Assembly: GCF_003116095.1 (NCBI RefSeq)
Contig: NZ_LGRA01000008.1
Location: forward strand, 927,729-991,728
DNA length: 64,000 bases
Direction: 5' to 3'
From: Azospirillum sp. TSO35-2
GTDB lineage: Bacteria > Pseudomonadota > Alphaproteobacteria > Azospirillales > Azospirillaceae
Shown here: piece by piece, positions 38,334-46,100 of the stretch
Layout of the letters: every line of letters begins with the position of its first letter
How positions within the stretch are numbered: the first letter of the stretch is position 1
Position numbers and translations under genes: made by a program
The notes under the pieces: generated by a model
Database searches by the model: none
What the model was told of the DNA's origin: nothing
What the model saw: only the letters and a program-made list of their open reading frames with translations

Positions 38334-39152
38334 TTACCCCTCTCCGCCGCCGGCGGACTGGCCGTGGGCGGCCGCGGTGCGGGCCTGGAGATCGCGCAGC
38401 GCCGCCAGCGCCGCGGCGTCCGGGATCGCGGTGGTCGTCAGGTTGGGCGAGACCTTCAGGTCCCAGCCGGTGGCCTCTTTGACCTGCTCCACCGTCACGC
38501 CGGGGTGGATGCTGGTCAGGGTCAGCTCGCGCGTCACCGGGTCGGGCGTCAGGATGCCGAGGTCGGTGATGACCGCGGTCGGGCCGCCGCCGGTGATCCC
38601 CGCCTTCTCGCGCGCGTCGCCGCCGTCGAGGAAGCCGGCCGAGGTGACGAAGGAGAGCTTGTCGACGAAGGCCTTCCGGCTCTGCTTCAGGACGATGAAG
38701 ACCTCCTTGGCCTGGGCGGCGATCTCCGGCGCGCCGCCGGCGCCGGGCAGCCGGACCTTCGGCGCGTCGTAGGGGCCGATCACCGTCGTGTTGATGTTGG
38801 CGAAGCGGTCGACCTGCGCCGCCCCCAGGAAGCCGACGTCGATCCGCCCGCCCTGCAGCCAGTAGCGGAAGATCTCCGGCGTGCTGACCACGGTGTCGGC
38901 GGTCAGCGCCAAGTCGCCGTCGCCGATCGACAGCGGCAGCACCGTCGGCTTGGCGCCGATCGGACCGGATTCATAGATCAGCACCACGTCGGGCGCGTGG
39001 GTCAGCCGGGCGAGGTTGGCGGCGGTGGAGGGCAGGCCGATGCCGACGAAGCAGACCGTGCCGTCCTTCAGCAGGCGGCTGGCCGCCACCGTCATGATCT
39101 CGGTCGCGGTGAAATCGGGCGTTTCAGTGGCGGTATCGGGGGTGGTGGTCAT
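38334..39152 (-). CDS. pcaJ: 3-Oxoadipate CoA-transferase beta subunit
   Basis: A 272-aa family I CoA-transferase small-subunit type protein. The catalytic Glu is in LIYESGPIGAKP, and CFVGIGLPSTAANLARL opens the domain. It is of the longer, glutaconate-CoA-transferase-like type rather than the short E. coli AtoA type. With PcaI it moves CoA from succinyl-CoA to beta-ketoadipate. Start and upstream stop overlap (TGATG), which implies translational coupling with pcaI. Confidence 0.9.
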   Translation of the reverse strand: MTTTPDTATETPDFTATEIMTVAASRLLKDGTVCFVGIGLPSTAANLARLTHAPDVVLIYESGPIGAKPTVLPLSIGDGDLALTADTVVSTPEIFRYWLQGGRIDVGFLGAAQVDRFANINTTVIGPYDAPKVRLPGAGGAPEIAAQAKEVFIVLKQSRKAFVDKLSFVTSAGFLDGGDAREKAGITGGGPTAVITDLGILTPDPVTRELTLTSIHPGVTVEQVKEATGWDLKVSPNLTTTAIPDAAALAALRDLQARTAAAHGQSAGGGEG

Positions 39153-40012
39153 CACACGGCCTCCTTCATGCTTTCGGCCAGCACGCGGCGGAAGCCGTCG
39201 AAATCGTCGGTGTCCAGCACATGGCGCTGCATCCAGTCGCGGAACGTCTCGCGCGAGCGGGCGACCGGGTCCCAGGCCTTGTAGAAGCGGTTGTCGCGCT
39301 CCGAATAGCCCTGGGCGTAGGACGGATAGGCGCCGCCGGGGACGGGACAGACGGCGGACAGCGCCCAGGTCGGCAGCACGCAGGCGTTGGTCGGCGCCTC
39401 CAGGTCGTCGACGACCTCCTCCACCGTGACGATGGAGCGCTTGGCGGCCAGCACCGCCTCCTTCTGGACGCCCAGGATGCCCCACAGCAGCACGTTGCCG
39501 CGGCGGTCGGCCTTCTGGGCGTGGATCACCGTCACGTCGGGGCGCACCGACGGGATCGCCGCCAGCTTTTCCCCGGTGAAGGGGCATTCGATGAAGCGGA
39601 TGTTCGGGTTGACCTTCGGCAGGTCGGACCCGGTGTAGCCGCGCAGCAGCGCGAAGGGCAGGTTGGACGCGCCGGCGACATAGGCGTTGGCCATGCCGGC
39701 GTGGCTGTGCTCCTCGATGGCGAGTTTGTGCGGCCATTCTCCTTCGACCGCGTCGCGGAAGCGGTGCAGCGAGCCGACGCCGGGGTTGCCGCCCCAGGAG
39801 AAGATCAGCTTGTCGGCACAGCCCATGCCGATCAACTGGTCATAGATCAGGTCCGGCGTCATGCGGACCAGGGTCAGGCCGCGCCGGCCCTGGCGGATGA
39901 TCTCGTGCCCGGCGGCGTGGGGAATGAGATGGGTGAACCCTTCCAGGGCGACCGTGTCACCATCGTGCACGAGGCTCGCCACCGCCTCGCGCAAGGGCGT
40001 GATCTGCGCCAT
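39152..40012 (-). CDS. pcaI: 3-Oxoadipate CoA-transferase alpha subunit
   Basis: A 286-aa CoA-transferase subunit: VHDGDTVALEGFTHLIPHAAGHEIIRQGRRGLTLVRMTPDLIYDQLIGMG, with the CoA-binding GFTHLIPH loop, and IFSWGGNPGVGSLHRFRDAVE. It pairs with PcaJ. It is the first gene of the pcaIJF part, with a GGGAGG ribosome-binding site and a long upstream control region shared with the divergent ABC importer. Confidence 0.9.
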   Translation of the reverse strand: MAQITPLREAVASLVHDGDTVALEGFTHLIPHAAGHEIIRQGRRGLTLVRMTPDLIYDQLIGMGCADKLIFSWGGNPGVGSLHRFRDAVEGEWPHKLAIEEHSHAGMANAYVAGASNLPFALLRGYTGSDLPKVNPNIRFIECPFTGEKLAAIPSVRPDVTVIHAQKADRRGNVLLWGILGVQKEAVLAAKRSIVTVEEVVDDLEAPTNACVLPTWALSAVCPVPGGAYPSYAQGYSERDNRFYKAWDPVARSRETFRDWMQRHVLDTDDFDGFRRVLAESMKEAV

Positions 40013-40026
40013 ATGACCTCCCGAAT

Positions 40027-40286
40027 GTGCGAAGAGCGCACTGAAATCCTGCTTTGCGCACAGATTGAACGCGGGCCCAGCAAAGTGTCAAGGGCGAAAA
40101 AGCTCATGTTCGTTCGTTATTCGCCCATATTGCGGCGCAACATAAGGCGCAGGCAAGGATTTTGCCACGCCGACACCAATACATTTCTGCAAAATCAAAG
40201 TGATAGCGAGGGAGATGCCGGAAGGGCGAATATCGCCCTCAAAGACAAATATCGCACTTGACGGTTCGGTTATCCCTCAGTACGTT
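40027..40286. promoter_or_regulatory. Shared pcaI / ABC-importer control region with PcaR-like boxes
   Basis: GTTCGTTATTCGCCC (40112-40126) matches 12 of 15 positions of the PcaR box as I recall it from Pseudomonas (GTTCGATAATCGCAC). A palindrome with AGGGCGA/TCGCCCT arms lies at 40223-40239, and AATATCGC recurs at 40229 and 40248. TTGACG (40258-40263) and TACGTT (40281-40286), 17 bp apart, are a promoter for the importer. GTGCG/CGCAC arms at 40027-40041 lie close to pcaI. Confidence 0.6.
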
Positions 40287-40352
40287 TGACGGAACACTGA
40301 ACGACCGGGGCCGCAGTCCCGGCACGCCTTAACATCACATCGGGGAGGGACA

Positions 40353-41537
40353 ATGACGAGGACTCTGCGCAACGCGCTGCTGGGTGCGGCGTTCGGTCTG
40401 GCGCTGACGGCCGGTTCGGCCGGTGCGGCGACCATCAAGGTCGGCGTCGTGGCGCCCTTCTCCGGCCCCTTCGCCCTGGTCGGCAAGACCTTCAAGGAGG
40501 CGATCGAGGTCTATCAGGCCGAACACGGCAAGACCGTCGGCAACGACACGGTCGAGTTCGTCTACAAGGACCTCGACCAAGCCAACCCGGCGCAAAGCAA
40601 GGCGCTGTCGCAGGAGCTGATCGTCAAGGAGAAGGTCGGCTACCTCGCCGGCTATTTCTTCACCCCCGACGCGCTGGCCGTCGCCCCGCTGATCGACGAG
40701 GCGAACATCCCCTGCGTGATCTTCAACGCCGCCACCTCGGCCATCACCGAGAAGTCGCCGCGCTACGTCCGCACCTCCTTCACCCTGTGGCAGAACACGG
40801 TGCCGCTGGCCGAATACATGGCCAAGCAGGGGATCAAGAAGGTGGTGACCGCGGTCAGCGACTACGGCCCCGGCATCGACGGCGAGACGGCGTTCAAGGC
40901 GACCTTCGAGAAGAACGGCGGCACGGTGGTCGACACCATCCGCATGCCGCTGAAGTCCAACGACTTCGCCCCCTTCATGCAGCGCATCAAGGACGCCGGC
41001 GCCGAGGCGATCTACGCCTTCCTGCCGGCTGGCCCGACCACGCTGGCCTTCGCCAAGTCCTTCAGCGACAACGGCCTGAAGGCCGCCGGCATCAAGTTCT
41101 TCGGCCCCGGCGACATCACCCAGGAACCGGACCTGCCGGCGCTGGGCGACGCGGCGCTGGGCATCACCACGACCTTCAACTACAGCCGCGTCCACGATTC
41201 GGCGATGAACAAGGCGTTCCTGGCCAAGCACAAGGAGATGTTCGGGTCGACCGACACCGTCACCTTCACTTCGGTCGGCGCCTATGACGGCGCGCACGTC
41301 ATCTACCAGATGATCAAGAACACCGGCGGCAAGTCCGACGGCGCCAAGGCGGTGGAGTCGGTCAAGGGCATGAGCTGGGAAAGCCCGCGCGGGCCCCTGA
41401 CCATCGACCCGAACAGCCGCCACGTCACCCAGACCATCTATCTGCGCACGGTGGAACCGGTCGACGGCAAGCTGGAGAATGTCGAGAAGGCCGCCTTCGC
41501 CAACCAGCCGGACTACGGCTACAAGGTCGGAAAATAG
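40353..41537 (+). CDS. ABC importer substrate-binding protein (branched-chain/aromatic type)
   Basis: A 394-aa periplasmic binding protein of the LivJ/HAAT class. It has a Sec signal peptide (MTRTLRNALLGAAFGLALTA, cleavage near GSAGA-A at about 26), then TIKVGVVAPFSGPFALVGKTF as the first strand and loop. GGGGAGGG precedes the ATG. It is divergent from pcaIJF and followed by two permeases and two ATPases, the same composition as the PcaMNVWX protocatechuate importer described in Sinorhizobium meliloti. Uptake of protocatechuate or a related aromatic acid is therefore likely, but inferred from context. Confidence 0.88.
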   Translation: MTRTLRNALLGAAFGLALTAGSAGAATIKVGVVAPFSGPFALVGKTFKEAIEVYQAEHGKTVGNDTVEFVYKDLDQANPAQSKALSQELIVKEKVGYLAGYFFTPDALAVAPLIDEANIPCVIFNAATSAITEKSPRYVRTSFTLWQNTVPLAEYMAKQGIKKVVTAVSDYGPGIDGETAFKATFEKNGGTVVDTIRMPLKSNDFAPFMQRIKDAGAEAIYAFLPAGPTTLAFAKSFSDNGLKAAGIKFFGPGDITQEPDLPALGDAALGITTTFNYSRVHDSAMNKAFLAKHKEMFGSTDTVTFTSVGAYDGAHVIYQMIKNTGGKSDGAKAVESVKGMSWESPRGPLTIDPNSRHVTQTIYLRTVEPVDGKLENVEKAAFANQPDYGYKVGK

Positions 41538-41579
41538 GGCAGCAACAGCCACCGCAACCAGGGCAGGCGGACGCGCATC

Positions 41580-42449
41580 ATGGAAACCATCTTCGGGATC
41601 GCCGTGGACGGCATCGCCTACGGCATGATCCTCTTCATCATCTCCGTCGGCCTGTCGGTGACGCTGGGGCTGATGCGGGTGGTCAATCTGGCGCATGGCG
41701 CCTTCGCCATGGTCGGCGGCTATGTCGCCTCCTACGCGGCGCAGGCCGCCGGGCTGCCCTACGCGGCGGCCCTGGTGGTGGCGGTGGTGCTGACCGTGGT
41801 GGCGACGCTGCCGCTGGAGCGGCTGCTGTACCGCCGCATCTACGGCTCCGCCAACGAGCTGAACCAGGTGCTGCTGACCATCGGCCTGACTTTCGTCATC
41901 GTCGCCGGCGTCAACTACCTGTTCGGCCCGACGCTGAAGCGCATCCCGCTGCCCGACCTGCTGCTTGGCACCGTGTCGCTGGGGCCGAAGGCGATCCCGG
42001 CGCACCGCGCCTTCGTGATCGGCGCCGGCGCGCTGACGCTGCTCGGGCTGTGGTGGTTGCTGGAGCGCACCGACTTCGGCATCCGGCTGCGCGCGGCGGT
42101 CGACGATCCGGCGATGGCGGCGGCGCTGGGCATCCGCACCGAGCGTCTCTATCTGGCGACCTTCGCGCTCGGCACCGGGCTGGCGGCGCTGGGCGGCGTG
42201 CTGGGGGCGGAACTGCTGCCGCTGGAGCCCTATTACGCCATCCGCTACATCGTGCTGTTCCTGGCGGTGGTCGCCGTCGGCGGGGCGGGCAGCATCTTCG
42301 GCTCGGCGGCGGCGGCGCTGGCGCTGGGCATCGTCGACACGGCGGGCAAGTACCTGATCCCGAACTTCGGCGAGTTCTTCTTCTACGCCGCCCTCATCCT
42401 GATCCTGTTCCGCTGGCCGCACGGCTTCTTCAAGGGGAGGACGGCATGA
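41580..42449 (+). CDS. ABC importer permease, LivH type
   Basis: A 289-aa inner-membrane protein with about eight helices. GLSVTLGLMRVVNLAHGAFAMVGGY is the LivH signature, and IRLRAAVDDPAMAAALGI holds the cytoplasmic coupling (EAA-like) region. It forms the membrane channel together with the next gene. The ATG follows the binding-protein gene by 42 bp, and its stop overlaps the next start (ATGA). Confidence 0.92.
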   Translation: METIFGIAVDGIAYGMILFIISVGLSVTLGLMRVVNLAHGAFAMVGGYVASYAAQAAGLPYAAALVVAVVLTVVATLPLERLLYRRIYGSANELNQVLLTIGLTFVIVAGVNYLFGPTLKRIPLPDLLLGTVSLGPKAIPAHRAFVIGAGALTLLGLWWLLERTDFGIRLRAAVDDPAMAAALGIRTERLYLATFALGTGLAALGGVLGAELLPLEPYYAIRYIVLFLAVVAVGGAGSIFGSAAAALALGIVDTAGKYLIPNFGEFFFYAALILILFRWPHGFFKGRTA

Positions 42450-43468
42450 CCACCATGGCCGACCACAGCGCTCCCGAGACAACCACCCCCGGCAATACCC
42501 TCATGACGACCCGACGCGGCATCGACTGGATCGGCATTCCCGTGGTCGCCGCCGTCGGGCTGGCCGCCTATTGGCTGCTGCCGGACGATCTCGGCCTGCT
42601 GACCCGCATCCTGTCGTCGGCGCTGTTCGTGCTGTCGCTCGACCTCGTGCTCGGCTATGGCGGGATCGCGACGCTGGGGCAGGCGGCCATGTTCGGCGCC
42701 GGTGCCTACGCCGCCGGCATCGCCGCGGTCAACTGGGTCGCCGACCCCTTCGCCCTGCTGGCGGTCGGCGGCGTCGCCGGCGGGCTGGTGGCGCTGGCGA
42801 CCGGCGCCCTGATCCTGCACGCCCGTGGCCTGACCCTGCTGATGCTGACCATCGCGGTGGCGCAGATCGTCCAGGAGGTCGCCAACAAGGCGCGCGACTG
42901 GACCGGCGGCAGCGACGGCCTGTCGGGCATCGAGCCGGCGCCGGTGCTGGGGATGTTCCGCTTCGACATGTATGGCCGCACCTCGTACCTGTTCGCGCTG
43001 GCGGTGCTGGTGGTGGCGCTGGTGGTGGCGCGGCGGATCGTGCGCTCGCCCTTCGGCCTCGCCTGCCGCGGCGTGAAGGAGGACCCGTTGCGGGTGTCGG
43101 CCATCGGCGGCTCGCCGAAGCTCTATCTGGTGGCGCTCTACGGCGTGGCCGGGGTGTTCGCCGGGGTGGCGGGCGGGCTGACCGCGGTGACCAGCGGCAT
43201 CGTCGGGCTGGACAGCGTCGGCTTCTCCTGGTCGGCGGAGGCGCTGGTCATGCTGGTGCTGGGCGGCACCGGCCGGCTCTACGGCGCGGTGATCGGCACC
43301 GCCGCCTTCATGGGCATCCACCACATCCTGGCCGCCAGCGACCCGTTCCATTGGATGGCCTTCATCGGCCTGTTCCTGATCGGCATCGTCCTGTTCCTGC
43401 CGGGCGGCATCGCCTCGGGCGTGGAGCGGCTGGTGGGACTGGTTCGCGGCAAGGAGGATCGGGCATGA
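42446..43468 (+). CDS. ABC importer permease, LivM type
   Basis: A 340-aa inner-membrane protein with about nine helices. LVLGYGGIATLGQAAMFGAGAYAAGI is the LivM signature and RSPFGLACRGVKEDPLRVSAIG the ATPase-coupling loop. It pairs with the LivH-type permease. It overlaps both neighbours by four bases, so all five genes form one tightly coupled operon. Confidence 0.92.
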   Translation: MTTMADHSAPETTTPGNTLMTTRRGIDWIGIPVVAAVGLAAYWLLPDDLGLLTRILSSALFVLSLDLVLGYGGIATLGQAAMFGAGAYAAGIAAVNWVADPFALLAVGGVAGGLVALATGALILHARGLTLLMLTIAVAQIVQEVANKARDWTGGSDGLSGIEPAPVLGMFRFDMYGRTSYLFALAVLVVALVVARRIVRSPFGLACRGVKEDPLRVSAIGGSPKLYLVALYGVAGVFAGVAGGLTAVTSGIVGLDSVGFSWSAEALVMLVLGGTGRLYGAVIGTAAFMGIHHILAASDPFHWMAFIGLFLIGIVLFLPGGIASGVERLVGLVRGKEDRA

Positions 43469-44220
43469 CCACGCTGCTGGCGGTCGAGGGGCTGAGCAAG
43501 AATTTCGGCGGCCTCCAGGTGTCCTCGGACATCACGATGTCGCTGAAGGCGGGCGACCGTTGCGCCCTGATCGGGCCGAACGGCGCCGGCAAGACCACCT
43601 TCGTCAACCTCGTCACCGGGGTGATCCCGCCGAGTTCCGGCACCATCCGGCTCGACGGCCGCGACGTCACCCGGCTGTCGGCGGCGGAGCGGGTGCGGCT
43701 CGGCCTGATCCGCTCCTTCCAGGTGGCGCGGCTGTTCAAGTCGATGACGGTGCGCGAGCATCTGGAACTGGCGGTGCTGCAGCGCGACCGCCGCACCTTC
43801 CGCCTGTTCGCCAACGTCGCCAAGATCGCCGGCCTGGCCGACGAGGTGGCGGAACTGCTGGACATCATGGGGCTGACCGCCGTGGCGCACACCGCCGTCG
43901 GCTCGCTCGCCTACGGGCAACAGCGCTTGCTGGAGATCGCGCTGGCGCTCGCCATGAAGCCCAAGGTGCTGATCCTCGATGAACCGGCGGCCGGCGTGCC
44001 CCATTCGGAAAGCCAGCGCATCCTCGACGCCATCGACCGGCTGCCCAAGGATCTGGCGGTGCTGATGATCGAACACGACATGGATCTGGTCTTCCGCTTC
44101 GCCAGCACCATCGTCGTGCTGGCGCAGGGCCGGCTGCTGTGCAGCGGCACCGCCAAGGACATCGTCGCCGACCCGCGCGTGCGCGAGGTCTATCTGGGGA
44201 GCCGCGCCCATGCCCACTGA
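43465..44220 (+). CDS. ABC importer ATPase, LivG type
   Basis: A 251-aa ATP-binding subunit. Walker A is GPNGAGKTT. The signature region is degenerate, reading SLAYGQQRLLEIALAL in place of LSGGQ, which is usual for some LivG proteins. Walker B is VLILDEPAAGVPHSES and the switch His lies in MIEHDMDLVF. It couples ATP hydrolysis to uptake. Its last codons overlap the next gene by 11 bases. Confidence 0.92.
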   Translation: MTTLLAVEGLSKNFGGLQVSSDITMSLKAGDRCALIGPNGAGKTTFVNLVTGVIPPSSGTIRLDGRDVTRLSAAERVRLGLIRSFQVARLFKSMTVREHLELAVLQRDRRTFRLFANVAKIAGLADEVAELLDIMGLTAVAHTAVGSLAYGQQRLLEIALALAMKPKVLILDEPAAGVPHSESQRILDAIDRLPKDLAVLMIEHDMDLVFRFASTIVVLAQGRLLCSGTAKDIVADPRVREVYLGSRAHAH

Positions 44221-44926
44221 GTCTTCTGTCGGCTCCCTGGAGGTCGCCGAGCTTCGCGCCGGCTACGGCAAGACGCTGATCCTGGACGGCGTGTCCTTCG
44301 CCGTGCCGGCGGGCGGGCGGCTCGCCCTGCTCGGCCGCAACGGGGTGGGCAAGTCGACCACGCTGGCGACGCTGGTCGGCCAGACCACCCGCCATGGCGG
44401 CTCCATCCGGCTGGACGGGGTGGAGCTCGGCGGGCTGAGCAGTTCGGCGCGGGCGGCGGCCGGGCTCGGCTACGTCCCGCAGACCCGCGACGTCTTCAAG
44501 TCGCTGACGGTGGAGGAAAACCTCGTCACCGGGCTGAAGGGCCGCCCGCGTTCGGCGCTGGAGGAGGCGTACGCGCTGTTCCCCCGGCTGGGCGAGCGGC
44601 GGCGCAACGGCGGCGGCGAGCTGTCGGGCGGCGAGCAGCAGATGCTGTCGGTCGCCCGCGCCCTGCTCGGCAAGCCGACGGTGCTGCTGCTGGACGAACC
44701 GCTGGAGGGGCTGGCCCCGGTGATCTGCGACCTGCTGATGGACGCGCTGTCGAAGCTGGACATGACCATCGTCCTGGTCGAACAGCAGGTCGACCGCGCG
44801 CTGGACTTCGCCGACCGCGTCGTCTTCCTCGACCGCGGCCGCGTCGTCCACGCCGGCCCGGCGCATCAGGCCAAGGCCGACGCGGCGCTGCTGGAACGCC
44901 ACCTCGGCGTGGCGCTGGCGGCGTAG
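44210..44926 (+). CDS. ABC importer ATPase, LivF type
   Basis: A 238-aa ATP-binding subunit. Walker A is GRNGVGKST, the signature LSGGEQQMLSVARALL, Walker B VLLLDEPLEGLAP, and the switch region VEQQVDRAL has Gln in the usual His position, as in most LivF proteins. The start codon lies inside the LivG-type gene. A GC hairpin of the CCCTCTCCC family follows the stop and probably ends the operon. Confidence 0.92.
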   Translation: MPTESSVGSLEVAELRAGYGKTLILDGVSFAVPAGGRLALLGRNGVGKSTTLATLVGQTTRHGGSIRLDGVELGGLSSSARAAAGLGYVPQTRDVFKSLTVEENLVTGLKGRPRSALEEAYALFPRLGERRRNGGGELSGGEQQMLSVARALLGKPTVLLLDEPLEGLAPVICDLLMDALSKLDMTIVLVEQQVDRALDFADRVVFLDRGRVVHAGPAHQAKADAALLERHLGVALAA

Positions 44927-44939
44927 GTGCATGGTCGCC

Positions 44940-44962
44940 CTCTCCCGGGGCGGGAGAGGGAT
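44940..44962. terminator. GC hairpin after the ABC importer operon
   Basis: CCCTCTCCC-GGGGC-GGGAGAGGG forms a strong stem between the convergent importer and yhhJ-like genes. It is one arm of the repeat family seen at 51.7 kb. No T-run is present. Confidence 0.5.
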
Positions 44963-44969
44963 CCGACGT

Positions 44970-46097
44970 TCACTGAAAGCTCGCCAAATGCCGGCGCAAC
45001 CGCGCCAGGCTCCACACGAAGAACAGCGCGCCGATGCCGGCCGTCGCGGCAAAGCGCGGCCACACCACGTCGAAGCCGGCGCCGCGGAACAGGATCGCCT
45101 GGGCGAAGACGACGAAATGGGTGGAGGGCGAGAGCTGCATCGCCGTCTGCAGCCATTGCGGCTCGCTTTCCAGCGGGGTGAAGCCGCCCGACAGCATGTT
45201 CATCGGCAGCACGATCAGGATGAACAGCAGCCCGAGCTGCGGCATCGAGCGCGCCACCGTGCCCAGGAAGATGCCGAGCGCCGTCGCGAAGAACAGGTAG
45301 AGCGCGGTCCCGGCCAGGAACAGTGGCACCGATCCGGCCAGCGGCACCGACAGCAGACCGCGCAGCACGACGTAGAGCGCCACCACGGTCAGGACCAGGA
45401 TGACGGCGCCGTTGGCCAGCACCTTGGCCGTCATGATCTCAGCCGGGCGGACCGGCATCACCAGCAGATGTTCCAGCGTGCCGTGCTCGCGCTCGCGGAT
45501 CAGGGCGGCGCCGGCCAGCAGAACCGCCAGCATGGTGACGTTGCTGACCACCGCCATGGTGCCGGTGAACCATTTGGTGTCCAGCGCCTCGTTGTAGGCG
45601 ACGCGGACCTGGAGCGAGACCGGGGCGGCGCTCCCGTCGGCCTCGTGGCGGACGAAGCGGCCGACCTCGTCGTCGACGATGCCCTGGATGGTGCCGGCGC
45701 CGATGCCGGCCTGCATCATCGCGGTGGCGTCGATCAGCAACTGCATCGTCGGGCTGCGGCCGGCCAGCACGTCGGCCTCGAAATCGGGCGGGACGTCGAG
45801 CACGAAGGTGTAGCGGGCCGAATCCATGGCGTGGTCGACCTCGGCGTGGCCGATCATCGCCGGGGTCTGGAACTCCGGCCCATGAAAGCTGGAGGCCAGC
45901 CGCTGCGACAGGGTCGAGCGGTCCTCGTCGACGATGGCGATGGCGGCGTTGCGCAGGTCGTGCGAAATGCCGGTGGCCTCGCTGTAGACCGACAGGGTGA
46001 AGGAATAGACGACGAAGCCCAGCATGAAGACGTCGCGCAGCAGGCTGATCCACTCCTTGCGCGCCAGGGTCAGGCTGTTGCGGACGAAGCGCGTCAT
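44970..46097 (-). CDS. yhhJ: ABC-2 type permease (YhhJ-like)
   Basis: A 375-aa ABC-2 membrane protein. One N-terminal helix (about 20-42) is followed by a large periplasmic domain (about 45-180) and five C-terminal helices from about 185: TMAVVSNVTMLAVLLAGAALIREREHGTLEHLLVMPVRPAEIM contains the ABC-2 motif REREHGTLEHLLVMPV, typical of YhhJ. The gene follows the RbbA-like ATPase/permease by 3 bp. The trio YhiI-RbbA-YhhJ forms a putative exporter; its cargo is unknown. Confidence 0.85.
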   Translation of the reverse strand: MTRFVRNSLTLARKEWISLLRDVFMLGFVVYSFTLSVYSEATGISHDLRNAAIAIVDEDRSTLSQRLASSFHGPEFQTPAMIGHAEVDHAMDSARYTFVLDVPPDFEADVLAGRSPTMQLLIDATAMMQAGIGAGTIQGIVDDEVGRFVRHEADGSAAPVSLQVRVAYNEALDTKWFTGTMAVVSNVTMLAVLLAGAALIREREHGTLEHLLVMPVRPAEIMTAKVLANGAVILVLTVVALYVVLRGLLSVPLAGSVPLFLAGTALYLFFATALGIFLGTVARSMPQLGLLFILIVLPMNMLSGGFTPLESEPQWLQTAMQLSPSTHFVVFAQAILFRGAGFDVVWPRFAATAGIGALFFVWSLARLRRHLASFQ

Positions 46098-46100
46098 GGC

